Made by a program: the position numbers and the translations under genes. Positions 26,456 through 35,648 of a stretch of DNA of 39,519 nt are shown here, one piece after another. The notes below the pieces were generated by a model, which worked only from the letters and a program-made list of their open reading frames with translations, made no database searches and was not told the origin of the DNA. Location: positions 1-39,519 of the forward strand of contig NZ_JAIXST010000318.1 of NCBI RefSeq assembly GCF_027484545.1, in the 5' to 3' direction. This DNA comes from Runella sp. (lineage in GTDB: Bacteria; Bacteroidota; Bacteroidia; Cytophagales; Spirosomataceae). Position 1 is the stretch's first letter, and each line of letters opens with the position of its first letter.

Positions 26456-26884
26456 TTACTCTTCCGAGACCAAAATTATTGCCATTGTCAATCGGCTGAT
26501 GCAGACTAATTTTCCGGCTTCGTTGGTGATCTTAATTTCCCAAACGTGCGTGGAGCGCCCGATATGAATGGGCGTAGCTTTGCCATACACCCAGCCGTTC
26601 TTTACACCGCGAATATGGTTGGCGTTAATGTCAAGCCCGACGGCCTGTTGTTTGGTAGGGTCGGGGAGGGTTAAGTAGGAGGCAAGGCTTCCGATGGTTT
26701 CGGCCAGCACGACCGAAGCACCTCCGTGTAAGAGCCCAAAAGGTTGGTGAGTACGGTGGTCAACGGGCATCCGGGCAATAATATAGTTGTCGCCTACCTC
26801 TATATATTCGATGCCGAGATGGTGGGCAATCGTATTTTTATCCAACTGTGCGATTTGTTCGAGTGCATTATTTTTGTTGAACAT
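26456..26884 (-). CDS. PaaI-like hotdog-fold thioesterase
   Basis: This is a 142-residue hotdog-fold protein with the 4HBT/PaaI signature LLHGGASVVLAETIGS and the strand HIGRSTHVWEIKITNEAGK. It likely hydrolyses acyl- or aryl-CoA thioesters in the cytoplasm. The frame extends to an ATG at 26917, but that codon lies within a TAnnTTTG promoter box (26915-26922), so the ATG at 26884 (MFNKNNALEQ) is chosen. It diverges from the histidine phosphatase gene. Confidence 0.88.
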   Translation of the reverse strand: MFNKNNALEQIAQLDKNTIAHHLGIEYIEVGDNYIIARMPVDHRTHQPFGLLHGGASVVLAETIGSLASYLTLPDPTKQQAVGLDINANHIRGVKNGWVYGKATPIHIGRSTHVWEIKITNEAGKLVCISRLTMAIILVSEE

Positions 26885-26914
26885 CGGGAAAAGGGGTATT
26901 TTTGTAGTTAGCGT

Positions 26915-26922
26915 CAAAAATA
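26915..26922 (-). promoter_or_regulatory. -7 promoter box of the thioesterase gene
   Basis: On the minus strand this reads TATTTTTG, an exact TAnnTTTG match, 30 bases before the chosen ATG at 26884. It decides the start codon. Confidence 0.55.
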
Positions 26923-26974
26923 GGATATTTCCTCTGATTCCAGACGTATTTCAACATCCAAAATTACCCACAAC

Positions 26975-27619
26975 TTGTCTTCTAAAATCATTTACCTCAT
27001 TCGCCACGGTGAAACCGACTACAACCGCCGGGGCGTAGTACAGGGCAGCGGCATTGATGCCGAACTCAACGAACTTGGACATGCACAGGCGCAGGCATTT
27101 TACGAAGCCTATCAACACCTCGTTTTTGATAAAATCTACACGTCAAAGTTGATTCGGACGCATCAAAGTGTTCGCGGTTTTCTGGAAAAAGGGTATCCGC
27201 ACGAAGCCTACGAAGGACTCAACGAAATCAGTTGGGGAGTTAGAGAAGGACGTACACCCAACAGTATGGACAATGACTATTACCGTTGGTTGGTGGAAAG
27301 TTGGCAGGGCGGACACACTGATTTGCAGGCGGAAGGCGGAGAAAGCCCGGAAGAGGTTCAGAAAAGACAATTGCCTGTCATTGAGTTAATTCTCTCACGT
27401 CCTGAAGAAAAAGTGGTACTCGTAGCGATGCATGGGCGGGCAATGCGCGTACTTTTAGCCACTATTTTCAATCGCTCCTTACACGAAATGGACGAGTACA
27501 TACATACGAATCTGGGTCTGTATTTGCTGCATTATGATTACCTATCCAAGACTTTTTCGATTCAAAAACATAACGATATTGCCCATTTAGAACTTTTACC
27601 ACCCATTAGTATACCCTGA
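26975..27619 (+). CDS. Histidine phosphatase (phosphoglycerate mutase-like) family protein
   Basis: This is a 214-residue protein. The phosphohistidine motif is LIRHGETDYN (His11), the second conserved His is in VAMHGRAMRVL, and the substrate-region pattern is LNEISWGVREGR. These match cobC/PhoE-like phosphatases; the substrate is unknown. No ATG is available in frame near the motif, so a TTG at 26975 is the most likely start. The pyrF gene begins 15 bases after its stop, so the two are probably co-transcribed. Confidence 0.88.
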   Translation: MSSKIIYLIRHGETDYNRRGVVQGSGIDAELNELGHAQAQAFYEAYQHLVFDKIYTSKLIRTHQSVRGFLEKGYPHEAYEGLNEISWGVREGRTPNSMDNDYYRWLVESWQGGHTDLQAEGGESPEEVQKRQLPVIELILSRPEEKVVLVAMHGRAMRVLLATIFNRSLHEMDEYIHTNLGLYLLHYDYLSKTFSIQKHNDIAHLELLPPISIP

Positions 27620-27634
27620 ACCGCCTACTGAAAA

Positions 27635-28540
27635 ATGACCCGAGAACAACTTATTGAACAGATAAAGCGTAAGAAATCTTTCCTTTGTGTAGGGCTTGAC
27701 CCTGATTTGAAAAAACTTCCTAAGCATATTCTGCGCGAACCCGATGCCATTTTTGAATTCAACAAGCGCATTATTGATGCTACTGCCCCCTATGCTGTTG
27801 CTTATAAACCCAATATTGCCTTTTACGAAGCCTTGGGGCCTCGGGGTTGGAACAGTTTGCAGCGTACCTTAGGATATATCCCAAAAGAATGTTTCACCAT
27901 TGCCGATGCCAAACGCGGTGATATCGGTAATACTTCCTCGCTATACGCTCAGGCGTTTTTTGATAAAAGTTCATCCGGGATGTCATTTGACAGCATCACG
28001 GTGGCACCTTACATGGGACGCGACTCTGTAACTCCTTTTTTAGAATTTAAAGACAAATGGGTGATTCTTTTGGCGCTTACTTCCAACGAGGGAAGCGCTG
28101 ATTTTCAGACAATAATGGCCAATCCCGGTCTTGTACACAGCGATGATAATGAGTTGGGACTGGCAAATAGTCAACTTGTATTTGACAGTGAAAATGAATT
28201 TTTGTTTGAACGGGTCATTAAGGTGTCGCAACAGTGGGCAGGCGCTGACCGCCTTATGTACGTAGTGGGCGCGACCAAAGCACCGATGTTGAAGCAAATC
28301 AGGAAGTTAGCTCCGGAGCATTTTCTCCTGATTCCGGGGGTTGGTGCTCAGGGAGGAAGTATGGAAGAGGTTTGTAAATACGGAATGAACAAAGACTGCG
28401 GATTGCTCGTCAATGCCGCACGGAGCATCATTTATGCTTCGTCAGGAATCGACTTTGCTCAAAAAGCTGCTGCAGAAGCAAAATCTATGCAACAGGAAAT
28501 GGAAAAGCATCTAATAGAATTTGGGGTGATAACAAAATAG
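27635..28540 (+). CDS. pyrF: Orotidine 5'-phosphate decarboxylase
   Basis: This is a 301-residue enzyme for the last step of UMP synthesis, decarboxylating OMP to UMP. The catalytic motif is [12 protein letters not shown], with Asp91, Lys93 and Asp96. The N-terminal strand [14 protein letters not shown] and the phosphate-binding [10 protein letters not shown] fit the type 2 family (about 270-300 residues). It follows the histidine phosphatase gene closely and converges with the pseudouridine synthase gene, with only six bases between their stops. Confidence 0.96.
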   Translation: MTREQLIEQIKRKKSFLCVGLDPDLKKLPKHILREPDAIFEFNKRIIDATAPYAVAYKPNIAFYEALGPRGWNSLQRTLGYIPKECFTIADAKRGDIGNTSSLYAQAFFDKSSSGMSFDSITVAPYMGRDSVTPFLEFKDKWVILLALTSNEGSADFQTIMANPGLVHSDDNELGLANSQLVFDSENEFLFERVIKVSQQWAGADRLMYVVGATKAPMLKQIRKLAPEHFLLIPGVGAQGGSMEEVCKYGMNKDCGLLVNAARSIIYASSGIDFAQKAAAEAKSMQQEMEKHLIEFGVITK

Positions 28541-28546
28541 ATGTAG

Positions 28547-29137
28547 TTACAATTTCAACTTTTTAAACAACCCTTCTTTCTCCACTTCTACCACCTCGGC
28601 AGGTTGCATAGCCCCCAATTTCACGTCTTCAATGGCCCAGCGCACTAAGCGTAACGTTGGGAATCCCACAACAGCCGTCATGCGGCGGACCTGGCGGTTT
28701 TTTCCTTCGTGCAGCGTAAGTGAAATCCAGCTTGTAGGGATATTTTGCCGAAATCGGATGGGTGGATTGCGTTCTGGTAGCAAAGGTTCATTTACCAATA
28801 CCTGTACTTTAGCAGGCAAGGTTGTGTGCGGTTTTCCATCTATTGAAATCGTGACACCTGTTTGAAGCTTTTGAACTGCTTCGGTTGAAATTTGCCCTTC
28901 TACCTTTACAAAATAGGTTCGTTGGTGTTTGAATTTCGGATTGAGAAGTCGATTATTCAAAAACGAATCATTGGTCAATAAAAGCAGTCCTTCACTGTCC
29001 GCATCCAACCGCCCTACCGGATAAATATCTTTAGGGAATTGAAATGGCAAATTGGCTAATGTCGGCTTGTCGCCTTCTCTCGAAAACTGCGACATCATAC
29101 CGAAAGGCTTGTAAATAAGGAAATAACGGGTTGTCAC
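28547..29137 (-). CDS. RluE/RsuA-family pseudouridine synthase
   Basis: This is a 196-residue RNA pseudouridine synthase with the catalytic motif GRLDADSEGLLLLT (Asp45). The start TTRYFLIYKPFGMMSQFS and the motif GKNRQVRRMTAVVG are typical. It lacks an N-terminal S4 domain, as in RluE, which modifies a uridine in 23S rRNA in E. coli; whether the target is the same here is inference. The gene ends six bases from the pyrF stop, on the opposite strand. Confidence 0.92.
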   Translation of the reverse strand: MTTRYFLIYKPFGMMSQFSREGDKPTLANLPFQFPKDIYPVGRLDADSEGLLLLTNDSFLNNRLLNPKFKHQRTYFVKVEGQISTEAVQKLQTGVTISIDGKPHTTLPAKVQVLVNEPLLPERNPPIRFRQNIPTSWISLTLHEGKNRQVRRMTAVVGFPTLRLVRWAIEDVKLGAMQPAEVVEVEKEGLFKKLKL

Positions 29138-29154
29138 TCAGAAAAGTAGTATAA

Positions 29155-29194
29155 AGGCGCTGAAATAAAGAAAATCACTTTTATTTCAGCGCCT
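29155..29194. terminator. Hairpin downstream of the thiolase gene
   Basis: AGGCGCTGAAATAAA and its exact complement (15 bp) flank a 10-nt loop. In the minus-strand direction it lies 11 bases after the thiolase stop and is followed by TTTAT, so it can end that transcript before the pseudouridine synthase gene. Confidence 0.75.
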
Positions 29195-29205
29195 GAAAAT
29201 CAGAA

Positions 29206-30387
29206 TCAAATCTTTTCAATAATCATCGCCGAAGCACCGCCGCCGCCGTTACAGATAGCCGCAAGGCCATATTTGCCGCCTTTTTGGGCTAAGACATTTT
29301 GAAGTGTTACTACGATACGGGCACCAGAACAGCCCAACGGATGGCCTAATGAAACGGCTCCGCCAAACACATTGGTTTGTTCGTGAGAAATTCCCATTTC
29401 TTTCATAAAAGCCATCACTACGACCGAAAAAGCCTCATTTACTTCAAAATAATCAATATCCCTGATGCTTAAGCCTGCTTTTTTGAGAGCTTTGGGGGCT
29501 GCGATAGTTGGGGCGGTCGTAAACCATTCGGGTTCATGCTCGGCATCGGCAAAAGAAACAACGCGAGCCAAAGGTGTGATTCCCAATTCTTTTACTTTGC
29601 GTTCGCTCATTAAAATCGTGGCAGCTGCACCGTCGTTGATAGTGGAAGCATTTGCCGCGGTCACGGTTCCGTCTTTCGTAAATACCGCCCGAAGTGTGGG
29701 GATTTTATCGAATTTTACGTTTTTGTATTCTTCGTCGCGTGCTACAATGATAGGGTCGCCTTTTTTTGTAGGGACTTCCACCGGCACGACTTCATGGTCG
29801 AAATAGCCGGCTTCCCAAGCGGCAGCACTGCGCTGATAAGAAGCAATGGCAAAAGCGTCTTGTTCCGCTCGGGTAAAACCATATTTGTTGGCCGTAGCGT
29901 CGGCACAGACGCCCATCGCCATATCGCCGTATACATCCGTGAGGCCGTCTTTAGCGAGGCCATCTATCAATGTACCATTGCCATAACCATAACCGCCAAA
30001 ACGGGCTTTATCCAGATAAAACGGAATTTGTGACATATTTTCCATGCCGCCTGCTACTACGATGTCAGCATCTCCGAGCAGAATATCCTGCGTAGCCATC
30101 ATCATGGCTTTCATTCCCGAAGCACATACTTTATTGACGGTAGTACAAGTCGCGTTTTTACTTAATCCACTAAAAATAGCAGCTTGGCGAGCAGGAGCCT
30201 GACCTACATTGGCCGAAACCACATTGCCCATGTAAACCGCCTGCACAAGATTGGGATCAATTTGAATTTTGGAAATAGCACCTCGAATGGCCGCTGCACC
30301 TAATTGCGTAGCCGATACGTCGGCCAAAGAACCGCCAAAACTGCCAAGAGGGGTCCGTACGGCTGAAACTATATACACAGATTGCAT
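29206..30387 (-). CDS. Acetyl-CoA C-acyltransferase (thiolase)
   Basis: This is a 393-residue thiolase with the nucleophile Cys88 in VNKVCASGMKAM, the histidine in EVNEAFSVVV, and the C-terminal GHPLGCSGARIVV / CNGGGGASAM motifs. The length and motifs fit the biosynthetic (acetoacetyl-CoA, AtoB/PhaA-like) type, which joins or splits short acyl-CoAs in the cytoplasm. The degradative FadA type cannot be fully ruled out. It has a clear promoter and stands as a single gene. Confidence 0.94.
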   Translation of the reverse strand: MQSVYIVSAVRTPLGSFGGSLADVSATQLGAAAIRGAISKIQIDPNLVQAVYMGNVVSANVGQAPARQAAIFSGLSKNATCTTVNKVCASGMKAMMMATQDILLGDADIVVAGGMENMSQIPFYLDKARFGGYGYGNGTLIDGLAKDGLTDVYGDMAMGVCADATANKYGFTRAEQDAFAIASYQRSAAAWEAGYFDHEVVPVEVPTKKGDPIIVARDEEYKNVKFDKIPTLRAVFTKDGTVTAANASTINDGAAATILMSERKVKELGITPLARVVSFADAEHEPEWFTTAPTIAAPKALKKAGLSIRDIDYFEVNEAFSVVVMAFMKEMGISHEQTNVFGGAVSLGHPLGCSGARIVVTLQNVLAQKGGKYGLAAICNGGGGASAMIIEKI

Positions 30388-30424
30388 TTTGCTGATGAAA
30401 GAAAATGGTTAAAAAATCACGAAC

Positions 30425-30453
30425 CAAAGGTAAAGGTTTTTCGGTTTAGTCAA
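30425..30453 (-). promoter_or_regulatory. Promoter of the thiolase gene
   Basis: On the minus strand: TTG (30451-30453), an 18-nt spacer, and TACCTTTG (30425-30432), an exact TAnnTTTG. It lies 37 bases before the ATG at 30387 and abuts the start of the divergent transporter gene. Confidence 0.6.
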
Positions 30454-30454
30454 T

Positions 30455-31360
30455 ATGACTCGGACTTATTACTGGCTTGGTGCTTCGTTGGTTTTGTTTT
30501 CTGCTTTCTGTTTTGCCCTGAAAGGTATTTTTATCAAACTCGCTTTCCACTACCACATAGATGCCATTTCGTTGTTGACGCTTCGCTTGGGGATTGCCCT
30601 GCCCATTTATCTTTTATTCGCTGTTCGATTGTCGGTACGTGATCAAAGCAATAACAAAAAGCTGACGCTGCGTCAATGGTTTTGGTTAGGAACGTTAGGA
30701 ATTACGGGGTATTATATTGCCAGTTTTTTGAATTTTGAAGCGTTTAATTATATCTCCGCGGGTTTAGAACGGATTTTGCTTTTTACGTATCCCACTTTCG
30801 TTTTAATTATCAATGCGGTATTCCGAAAAAAGAAGGTGACCAGCCTGCAATTTCTGGCTTTGGGACTGACTTATTCAGGAATCATTCTGGCATTTTTGGA
30901 AAATATAGATTCTGCGCAGCAAAAAGACCTTTGGACAGGAACGTTTTGGGTGATTTTGAGCGGAATTGCGTATTCACTTTTTTTAGTGGGAAGTGATAAG
31001 GTCATTCCGCAGGTAGGGGCAGAAAAATTTACCATTTATGCCATGATTGCTGCCACTGTTCCTACCGTTTTACATTGCCTCGCAGTGAATCACCTGCAAA
31101 TTTGGCACTATCCCGCCGAAGTATATTGGATTGGGCTGACCATGGCTATTCTGGTGACGGTACTGCCTACTTTTGCCATTACTGAAGGCATCAAACGGGT
31201 GGGGTCGAGCAATGCGTCCATTATTGCGAGCATTGGGCCTATTTTTACTATTTTTCTGGCTACTTCTATTCTTGACGAAGTGATTTCGTGGGTACAGATT
31301 TTGGGCACTTTGTTAGTGCTGTTAGGGGTGTTTCTGATTGGCTGGAAAGGAAATAAGTGA
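30455..31360 (+). CDS. EamA-family (DMT) transporter
   Basis: This is a 301-residue inner-membrane protein with about ten predicted helices in two EamA repeats: first WLGASLVLFSAFCFALKGIF, second FWVILSGIAYSLFLVGSDKV. The ends of both repeats carry the usual Pro/Gly-rich pattern, with SIGPIFTIFLATSILDEVIS near the C-terminus. These carriers export or import metabolites; the substrate is unknown. It diverges from the thiolase gene with only 67 bases between the starts. Confidence 0.9.
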   Translation: MTRTYYWLGASLVLFSAFCFALKGIFIKLAFHYHIDAISLLTLRLGIALPIYLLFAVRLSVRDQSNNKKLTLRQWFWLGTLGITGYYIASFLNFEAFNYISAGLERILLFTYPTFVLIINAVFRKKKVTSLQFLALGLTYSGIILAFLENIDSAQQKDLWTGTFWVILSGIAYSLFLVGSDKVIPQVGAEKFTIYAMIAATVPTVLHCLAVNHLQIWHYPAEVYWIGLTMAILVTVLPTFAITEGIKRVGSSNASIIASIGPIFTIFLATSILDEVISWVQILGTLLVLLGVFLIGWKGNK

Positions 31361-31487
31361 AAATAACAAATGCCTTTTTTGGGATGCTCCGTCTGTCAAT
31401 GCCGTTTCTTCTTCAATTGCAGATAATCCAAAAAGTAAATGACTTTGAGGAAAATGTTATTGTTTTGGACGGATTGGAGCGTGTTTT

Positions 31488-31541
31488 GGAATGTGGAGAA
31501 CGGAGTACGGATTTTTTCTCCGAATTCCATTCCCCGTTTTT
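31488..31541. terminator. Possible imperfect hairpin terminator
   Basis: GGAATG...GGAG pairs with CTCC...CATTCC across about 46 bases with a few mismatches, followed by CCGTTTTT. It lies in the 195-base gap between the convergent EamA and permease genes, where no gene is seen. Confidence 0.4.
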
Positions 31542-31555
31542 ATATTCTCCAAATT

Positions 31556-34174
31556 TTACTCCGATTTCAATGAAGTTACCGGATTCATCAAGGCTGCTTT
31601 GATGGCTTGAAACCTGACCGTCAACAATGAAATTCCAATAGCCGAAACGCCCGCCACGGCAAAAATCCACCATTCGATACCGATACGGTATTCAAAATCC
31701 TGCAGCCAGTGATTCAGTCCGTAGTGAGCCAATGGAAACGCAATGCCATTGGCGATCAACACCAGCTTGATAAAATCTTTGGACAGCAAACTGGTGATAT
31801 TTGCAATAGACGCACCCATCACTTTTCGGATGCCGATTTCTTTGATGCGTTGCTCGGCCGTGAAAGTGGCCAACCCAAATAAACCCAAACAGGCAATCAA
31901 AATCGCAAGGATGGAAAAGCTTAAAAGCAGTTGTCCAGTCCGTTGCTCAATGGTGTATTGGCGTTCCAAATCTTGGTTTACAAATCCATAACTGAACGGC
32001 TGATTGCGTTCAAATTTTTTATAAAGTCGGGCAATGTCAGCCAACGCTCGTTGTGTTTGGTCGGGGCGTGTTTTGACCAGCAGGTTGAAATATCTCTCTT
32101 TAGGACGAAAGCGCACAATGAAAGGCTCGATCTTAACATTCATCGGACGGAAATGAAAATCGCTAACTACCCCTACAATGGCTCCGTCCAAGCCCCAAAA
32201 ATTCACTTTTTTGCCAAGCGCCTGTTGAGGTGTCCAACCCATGCGGCGGGCGGCGGTTTCGTTGAGAAGATAGGTGCCGTACTTGTTACTTGTGTCGCTT
32301 GCAATGGCGGTAGAGAAGTTACGTCCCGCGGCCAATGTCATACCAGTTGTTTTCAGGAAATCCGCATCAACGTTCATTTGGGTGATTAAAAATTCATTTT
32401 TTGGGGTCTTTCCGGTCCATTCGATATACGAAGTGTTTTGCATATTGACCAACGTACTTGTAGTAGCTGAAACCGATGCAATACTGCTCCTTTTTGTCAG
32501 TAACTCTTTCAGTGTCATGGCTTTTTGGCTCACATCGCCTTTGAGACGGACATATAGTAACTGCTCTTTATCAAACCCTAAGTTTTTGTTTTGCATGAAT
32601 TGTAATTGTTGGTACAACCCCACTGTGCCGATGATTAAAACGATTGACATCACAAACTGCGTCACGACCAGTGTTTTCCGAAAACCCGCGCCTGATTTCT
32701 TATCGAAAATGCCTTTCAGTACGCTGACCGGACGGAAAGAGGAAAGATAAAAGGCGGGATAAAGGCCGGTCAAAAAGCTGACAAGCAGTAAAATACCAAA
32801 CATAGCTATCCAAAAAACCGGTTGTTGAAAAGGTACCGCCATTACCTTACCCGACAACTCATTGAAAAAAGGCATCAGCAGGTTAAGCAGGAGTAACCCA
32901 ACTCCCAAGGCCAAACTGGTCATCAACAGCGACTCGCCCCAAAACTGCGCAATCAGGCTGGAGCGTAATGCGCCCACGCTTTTGCGAACCCCCACTTCAC
33001 GTGCCCGTTGCGTAGCCCGTGCGGTGGATAAATTGATGAAATTGAATAGGGCAATGAGCAGCACAATCAACCCGACGATAACGAAAATTCGGACGTAGCG
33101 AATGTTTCCGTGGTTGCCCCAATCGGTGCCGAAATCGAAGTCGGAATACAAATGAATGTCATGCAAAGGTTGCAGCAAAAGCGGAGTTTCATTGCCTTTG
33201 TCGTATTTTTTCAGTTGCCCAGCCAACTTCTGGCTGAAAGCGGCTACGTTGGCATCCGGCCTGATTTTGAGGTAAGTATGGTAATTGTTGCTCCCCCAAT
33301 TGTAACTCCATTTATCATTCAATTCAAAGTATTTAAAAGGCAACAACACATCAAACTGAAGGTGCGAACGCGCCGGACTGTTTTCAACAATGCCCGTCAA
33401 ACGAACCGGGAGTTCCTGATTGTAATGAATGGTTTTTCCCAGAACGGATTGAGTTCGCCAGTCTTTTCCAAAAAAACGCTCGGCCACGGCTTCACTGATC
33501 ACAATTTCGTCGGGCGCCGATAAAACCGTTTGCGGATTTCCTTTCAAAAGTTTAAACCCAAAAAAGGACAAAAAAGAAGCATCAACCACCCGCATAGCTT
33601 CGGGTTCAACTGCTGTTTGTTGGTACTGAAGCAATCCGGACCACGCGCCGACGCGGGTCGTCTCGGTGATTTCAGGAAAATCATTTTTAAGCGCGGGAGC
33701 CAGCGGGCCAGGCGTTACGGCAATGTCGTAAAGCCCGGTGGCCTGTTTTTGCCTTTCCGTCAGCCGATACACCTGCTCAAATTGCGGCACGGCGCGGTCG
33801 TATTGGTATTCATCCCACACGTACAGCCCGATGGCCAGACAGCAAACCAGTCCGACGGCCAGTCCGGTGATGTTGATGAGCGAGAAGGTGCGGTTTTTCA
33901 ACAGGTTCCGAACCGCGATTTTAAAATAGTTCTGTAACATATCAGGGTTGTATGAATTGGTTTTAGGATATTTTTGAGGGAGTCGTTTGATGTAACGCAT
34001 CTTCATAAATCCCAACACTTCTCGCCAGTAAAACCACTGCGCCTCCCGTAGGCCGAGGCGCTTGACTTGGAAAGCAAACTCTTCGTGGAGGTCGCCTTGA
34101 ATGTCTTCCAACAAATGGGGAGCGCAAAACCATTTGAGTAGCTTATCGGCTAATATGGGCGGTTGAGTTTTCAT
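31556..34174 (-). CDS. MacB/FtsX-like ABC transporter permease with N-terminal prefix domain
   Basis: This is an 872-residue permease. Residues 1-75 form the permease prefix domain (PPILADKLLKWFCAPHLLED, GDLHEEFAFQVKRLG). The first transmembrane helix follows at about 100 (FSLINITGLAVGLVCCLAIG), then a MacB periplasmic core, a first FtsX module (LFNFINLSTARATQRAREVG), a second periplasmic core and a second FtsX module (LFGLATFTAEQRIKEIGIRK). The duplicated form acts as one polypeptide with a separate ATPase, which is not in the window. The substrate is unknown; such systems often export peptides or respond to envelope stress. The ATG at 34174 lies 14 bases after the padR stop, so the two form an operon. 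The frame is open to 34228, but that start overlaps padR. Confidence 0.93.
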   Translation of the reverse strand: MKTQPPILADKLLKWFCAPHLLEDIQGDLHEEFAFQVKRLGLREAQWFYWREVLGFMKMRYIKRLPQKYPKTNSYNPDMLQNYFKIAVRNLLKNRTFSLINITGLAVGLVCCLAIGLYVWDEYQYDRAVPQFEQVYRLTERQKQATGLYDIAVTPGPLAPALKNDFPEITETTRVGAWSGLLQYQQTAVEPEAMRVVDASFLSFFGFKLLKGNPQTVLSAPDEIVISEAVAERFFGKDWRTQSVLGKTIHYNQELPVRLTGIVENSPARSHLQFDVLLPFKYFELNDKWSYNWGSNNYHTYLKIRPDANVAAFSQKLAGQLKKYDKGNETPLLLQPLHDIHLYSDFDFGTDWGNHGNIRYVRIFVIVGLIVLLIALFNFINLSTARATQRAREVGVRKSVGALRSSLIAQFWGESLLMTSLALGVGLLLLNLLMPFFNELSGKVMAVPFQQPVFWIAMFGILLLVSFLTGLYPAFYLSSFRPVSVLKGIFDKKSGAGFRKTLVVTQFVMSIVLIIGTVGLYQQLQFMQNKNLGFDKEQLLYVRLKGDVSQKAMTLKELLTKRSSIASVSATTSTLVNMQNTSYIEWTGKTPKNEFLITQMNVDADFLKTTGMTLAAGRNFSTAIASDTSNKYGTYLLNETAARRMGWTPQQALGKKVNFWGLDGAIVGVVSDFHFRPMNVKIEPFIVRFRPKERYFNLLVKTRPDQTQRALADIARLYKKFERNQPFSYGFVNQDLERQYTIEQRTGQLLLSFSILAILIACLGLFGLATFTAEQRIKEIGIRKVMGASIANITSLLSKDFIKLVLIANGIAFPLAHYGLNHWLQDFEYRIGIEWWIFAVAGVSAIGISLLTVRFQAIKAALMNPVTSLKSE

Positions 34175-34188
34175 GCGTAAAGGCTGGA

Positions 34189-34521
34189 TTAAACAGATAA
34201 TTTCAAGGGATGTGTTAACCGACTCCAAAAACTGACCCGCACTTCCTGAATTTCCTGCAACGTGCGATGACCGTAGGCTGTAACTGAAAACAGGCGTTTA
34301 CGTCGGCCTCCGCGTTCGTTGGTAGGTTCGCCCATCTCTGATCGAACCATTCCTTTCTCTTCCAGACGTTGCAAGGCCGAATGCACTTGATTCAGACGCA
34401 CGCTACGACCCGTCTGTTCAACGATTTCGTGCATCAGCACCACGCCGTAAGCTTGGCCATCCAGCACGGCAACGGTCAGCAAAACGATTTCTTCAAATTC
34501 TCCCAGATACGTCCGTTTCAT
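34189..34521 (-). CDS. PadR-family transcriptional regulator
   Basis: This is a 110-residue winged-helix protein: YLGEFEEIVLLTVAVLDGQ, AYGVVLMHEIVEQTGRSV, then the recognition helix and wing (VHSALQRLEEKGMVRSEMGE, RRKRLFSVTAYGHRTL). PadR proteins of this kind commonly precede prefix-domain permease genes in Spirosomaceae and probably control them. The gene lies directly upstream of the permease gene on the same strand. An inverted repeat at 34630-34647 is a candidate binding site. Confidence 0.92.
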   Translation of the reverse strand: MKRTYLGEFEEIVLLTVAVLDGQAYGVVLMHEIVEQTGRSVRLNQVHSALQRLEEKGMVRSEMGEPTNERGGRRKRLFSVTAYGHRTLQEIQEVRVSFWSRLTHPLKLSV

Positions 34522-34629
34522 CGGTTTGTATTATTTCTATTTTTGCTGAGCAAATAGTTTGCCATTGAAGTTTTTGGTTGTTAAGCAATTGATTTTTAGG
34601 TTTTTGTGAAAAAGAACAAGTTGTGTTGA

Positions 34630-34647
34630 TTGTCCGATTATGGACAA
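34630..34647. promoter_or_regulatory. Inverted repeat upstream of padR
   Basis: TTGTCC, six bases, GGACAA: perfect 6-bp arms, 109 bases upstream of the padR ATG. It is a candidate operator. The 270-base gap (34522-34791) has no convincing gene and no clear TAnnTTTG box. Confidence 0.35.
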
Positions 34648-34680
34648 CTTTGTACGCTTTAGGACAGCAGGACAAACCTT

Positions 34681-34728
34681 CTTTTCTTTGCGTCCATTGC
34701 GAATCCTTAGCGTTCTTTGCGGTTAAAG
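34681..34728. repeat. Degenerate short-period repeat (TTTGCG units)
   Basis: TTTGCGTCC, ATTGCGAATCC, TTAGCGTTC and TTTGCGG follow each other with a period of about 9-11 bases. Read on the minus strand it gives a peptide of the LTAKNAKDSQ kind, a spurious product familiar from such repeats in other bacteria. Confidence 0.5.
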
Positions 34729-34791
34729 ACATTTCTCAAAGGGTAAAGCTGCTTATGTTCTCCCTTTTATTAGAAACAAATCATTGATTCT

Positions 34792-35646
34792 ATGAAACAC
34801 ATTACTAAATACCTCCTGTGCGGACTCCTGCTGACATTGGGGGCTTTTTCAGTACAGGCACAGAAAACACCCGAAGACAAAGCCGGCTGGAAACTCGGCT
34901 CTCAATCTTACTCGTTTCGCTTATTTACCTTTGCCGAAGCTATCCGCAAAATTGACAGCTGCGGCCTCAAATACGTAGAATCCTTCCCCGGCCAAACCAT
35001 CGGCGGCGGAATTGAAGGAAAAATGGATTTTACCATGGACGCTGCTACGCGTGCGGCGGTGAAGAAATTAGTAAAAGACAAAGGGTTAACGATTGTAGCG
35101 TATGGCGTAGTCAACGCTAAAACCGATGCCGAATGGGCAACTTTGTTTGAGTTTGCCAAAGACATGGGTGTTTTGAACATCAATACTGAGCCTTCGCCGG
35201 CACAAATGCCGATGGTGCGGAAATTGGCCGATCAATACAAGATCAACGTCGCGCTGCACAACCACCCCAAGCCTTCGCGTTACTGGCATCCGGATACCGT
35301 GTTGGCGGCGATTGGCGGCAGCAAATACGTAGGTTCCTGCTCCGACATTGGCCACTGGGTACGCTCCGGTCTTGACCCCGTGGAATGTCTTAAAAAACTG
35401 AACGGACACGTGTTGGGAATGCACTTTAAAGACGTAAAAAAAGACACACCCGAAGGTCGCTACCATGATGTAGTGTGGGGCACCGGTGATTGCAAAGTAG
35501 CAGAGGTCATTGCAGAAATGAAACGCCAAAACTTCAAAGGCCCTATCTCAGTCGAATACGAGTACCACTGGGAAAACAACGGCCCTGAAATCGCCGAAAG
35601 CGTGAAGAATTTCCGCGAAATCTATAGCCGGACGAAAGCACAGTAA
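34792..35646 (+). CDS. Exported sugar phosphate isomerase/epimerase-like protein
   Basis: This is a 284-residue protein with a signal peptide (MKHITKYLLCGLLLTLGAFS, cleaved near VQAQ) and a xylose-isomerase-like TIM barrel (about 35-275): KLGSQSYSFRLFTFAEAIRK, VESFPGQ, VALHNHPKPSRYW, SCSDIGHWVRSG, LGMHFKDVKK, ISVEYEYHWENNG. The His, Asp and Glu residues at the barrel mouth are those expected to bind a divalent metal. Periplasmic relatives act on keto-sugars; some sit beside DUF1080 proteins, but none is adjacent here. The exact reaction is unknown. A palindromic element lies directly after the stop. Confidence 0.88.
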   Translation: MKHITKYLLCGLLLTLGAFSVQAQKTPEDKAGWKLGSQSYSFRLFTFAEAIRKIDSCGLKYVESFPGQTIGGGIEGKMDFTMDAATRAAVKKLVKDKGLTIVAYGVVNAKTDAEWATLFEFAKDMGVLNINTEPSPAQMPMVRKLADQYKINVALHNHPKPSRYWHPDTVLAAIGGSKYVGSCSDIGHWVRSGLDPVECLKKLNGHVLGMHFKDVKKDTPEGRYHDVVWGTGDCKVAEVIAEMKRQNFKGPISVEYEYHWENNGPEIAESVKNFREIYSRTKAQ

Positions 35647-35648
35647 CG

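Noticed and set aside
26885-26917. Longer start for the thioesterase (ATG at 26917)
   Set aside because: The codon falls inside the predicted -7 promoter box, and the added residues are not part of the fold.
31357-31602. 81-codon plus-strand frame after the EamA gene
   Set aside because: It overlaps the ends of two real genes, spans a likely terminator and has no recognisable domain.
34493-34732. 79-codon minus-strand frame beginning MSLTAKNAKDSQ
   Set aside because: It is a product of the TTTGCG-type repeat tract, a known kind of spurious frame, and overlaps the padR start.
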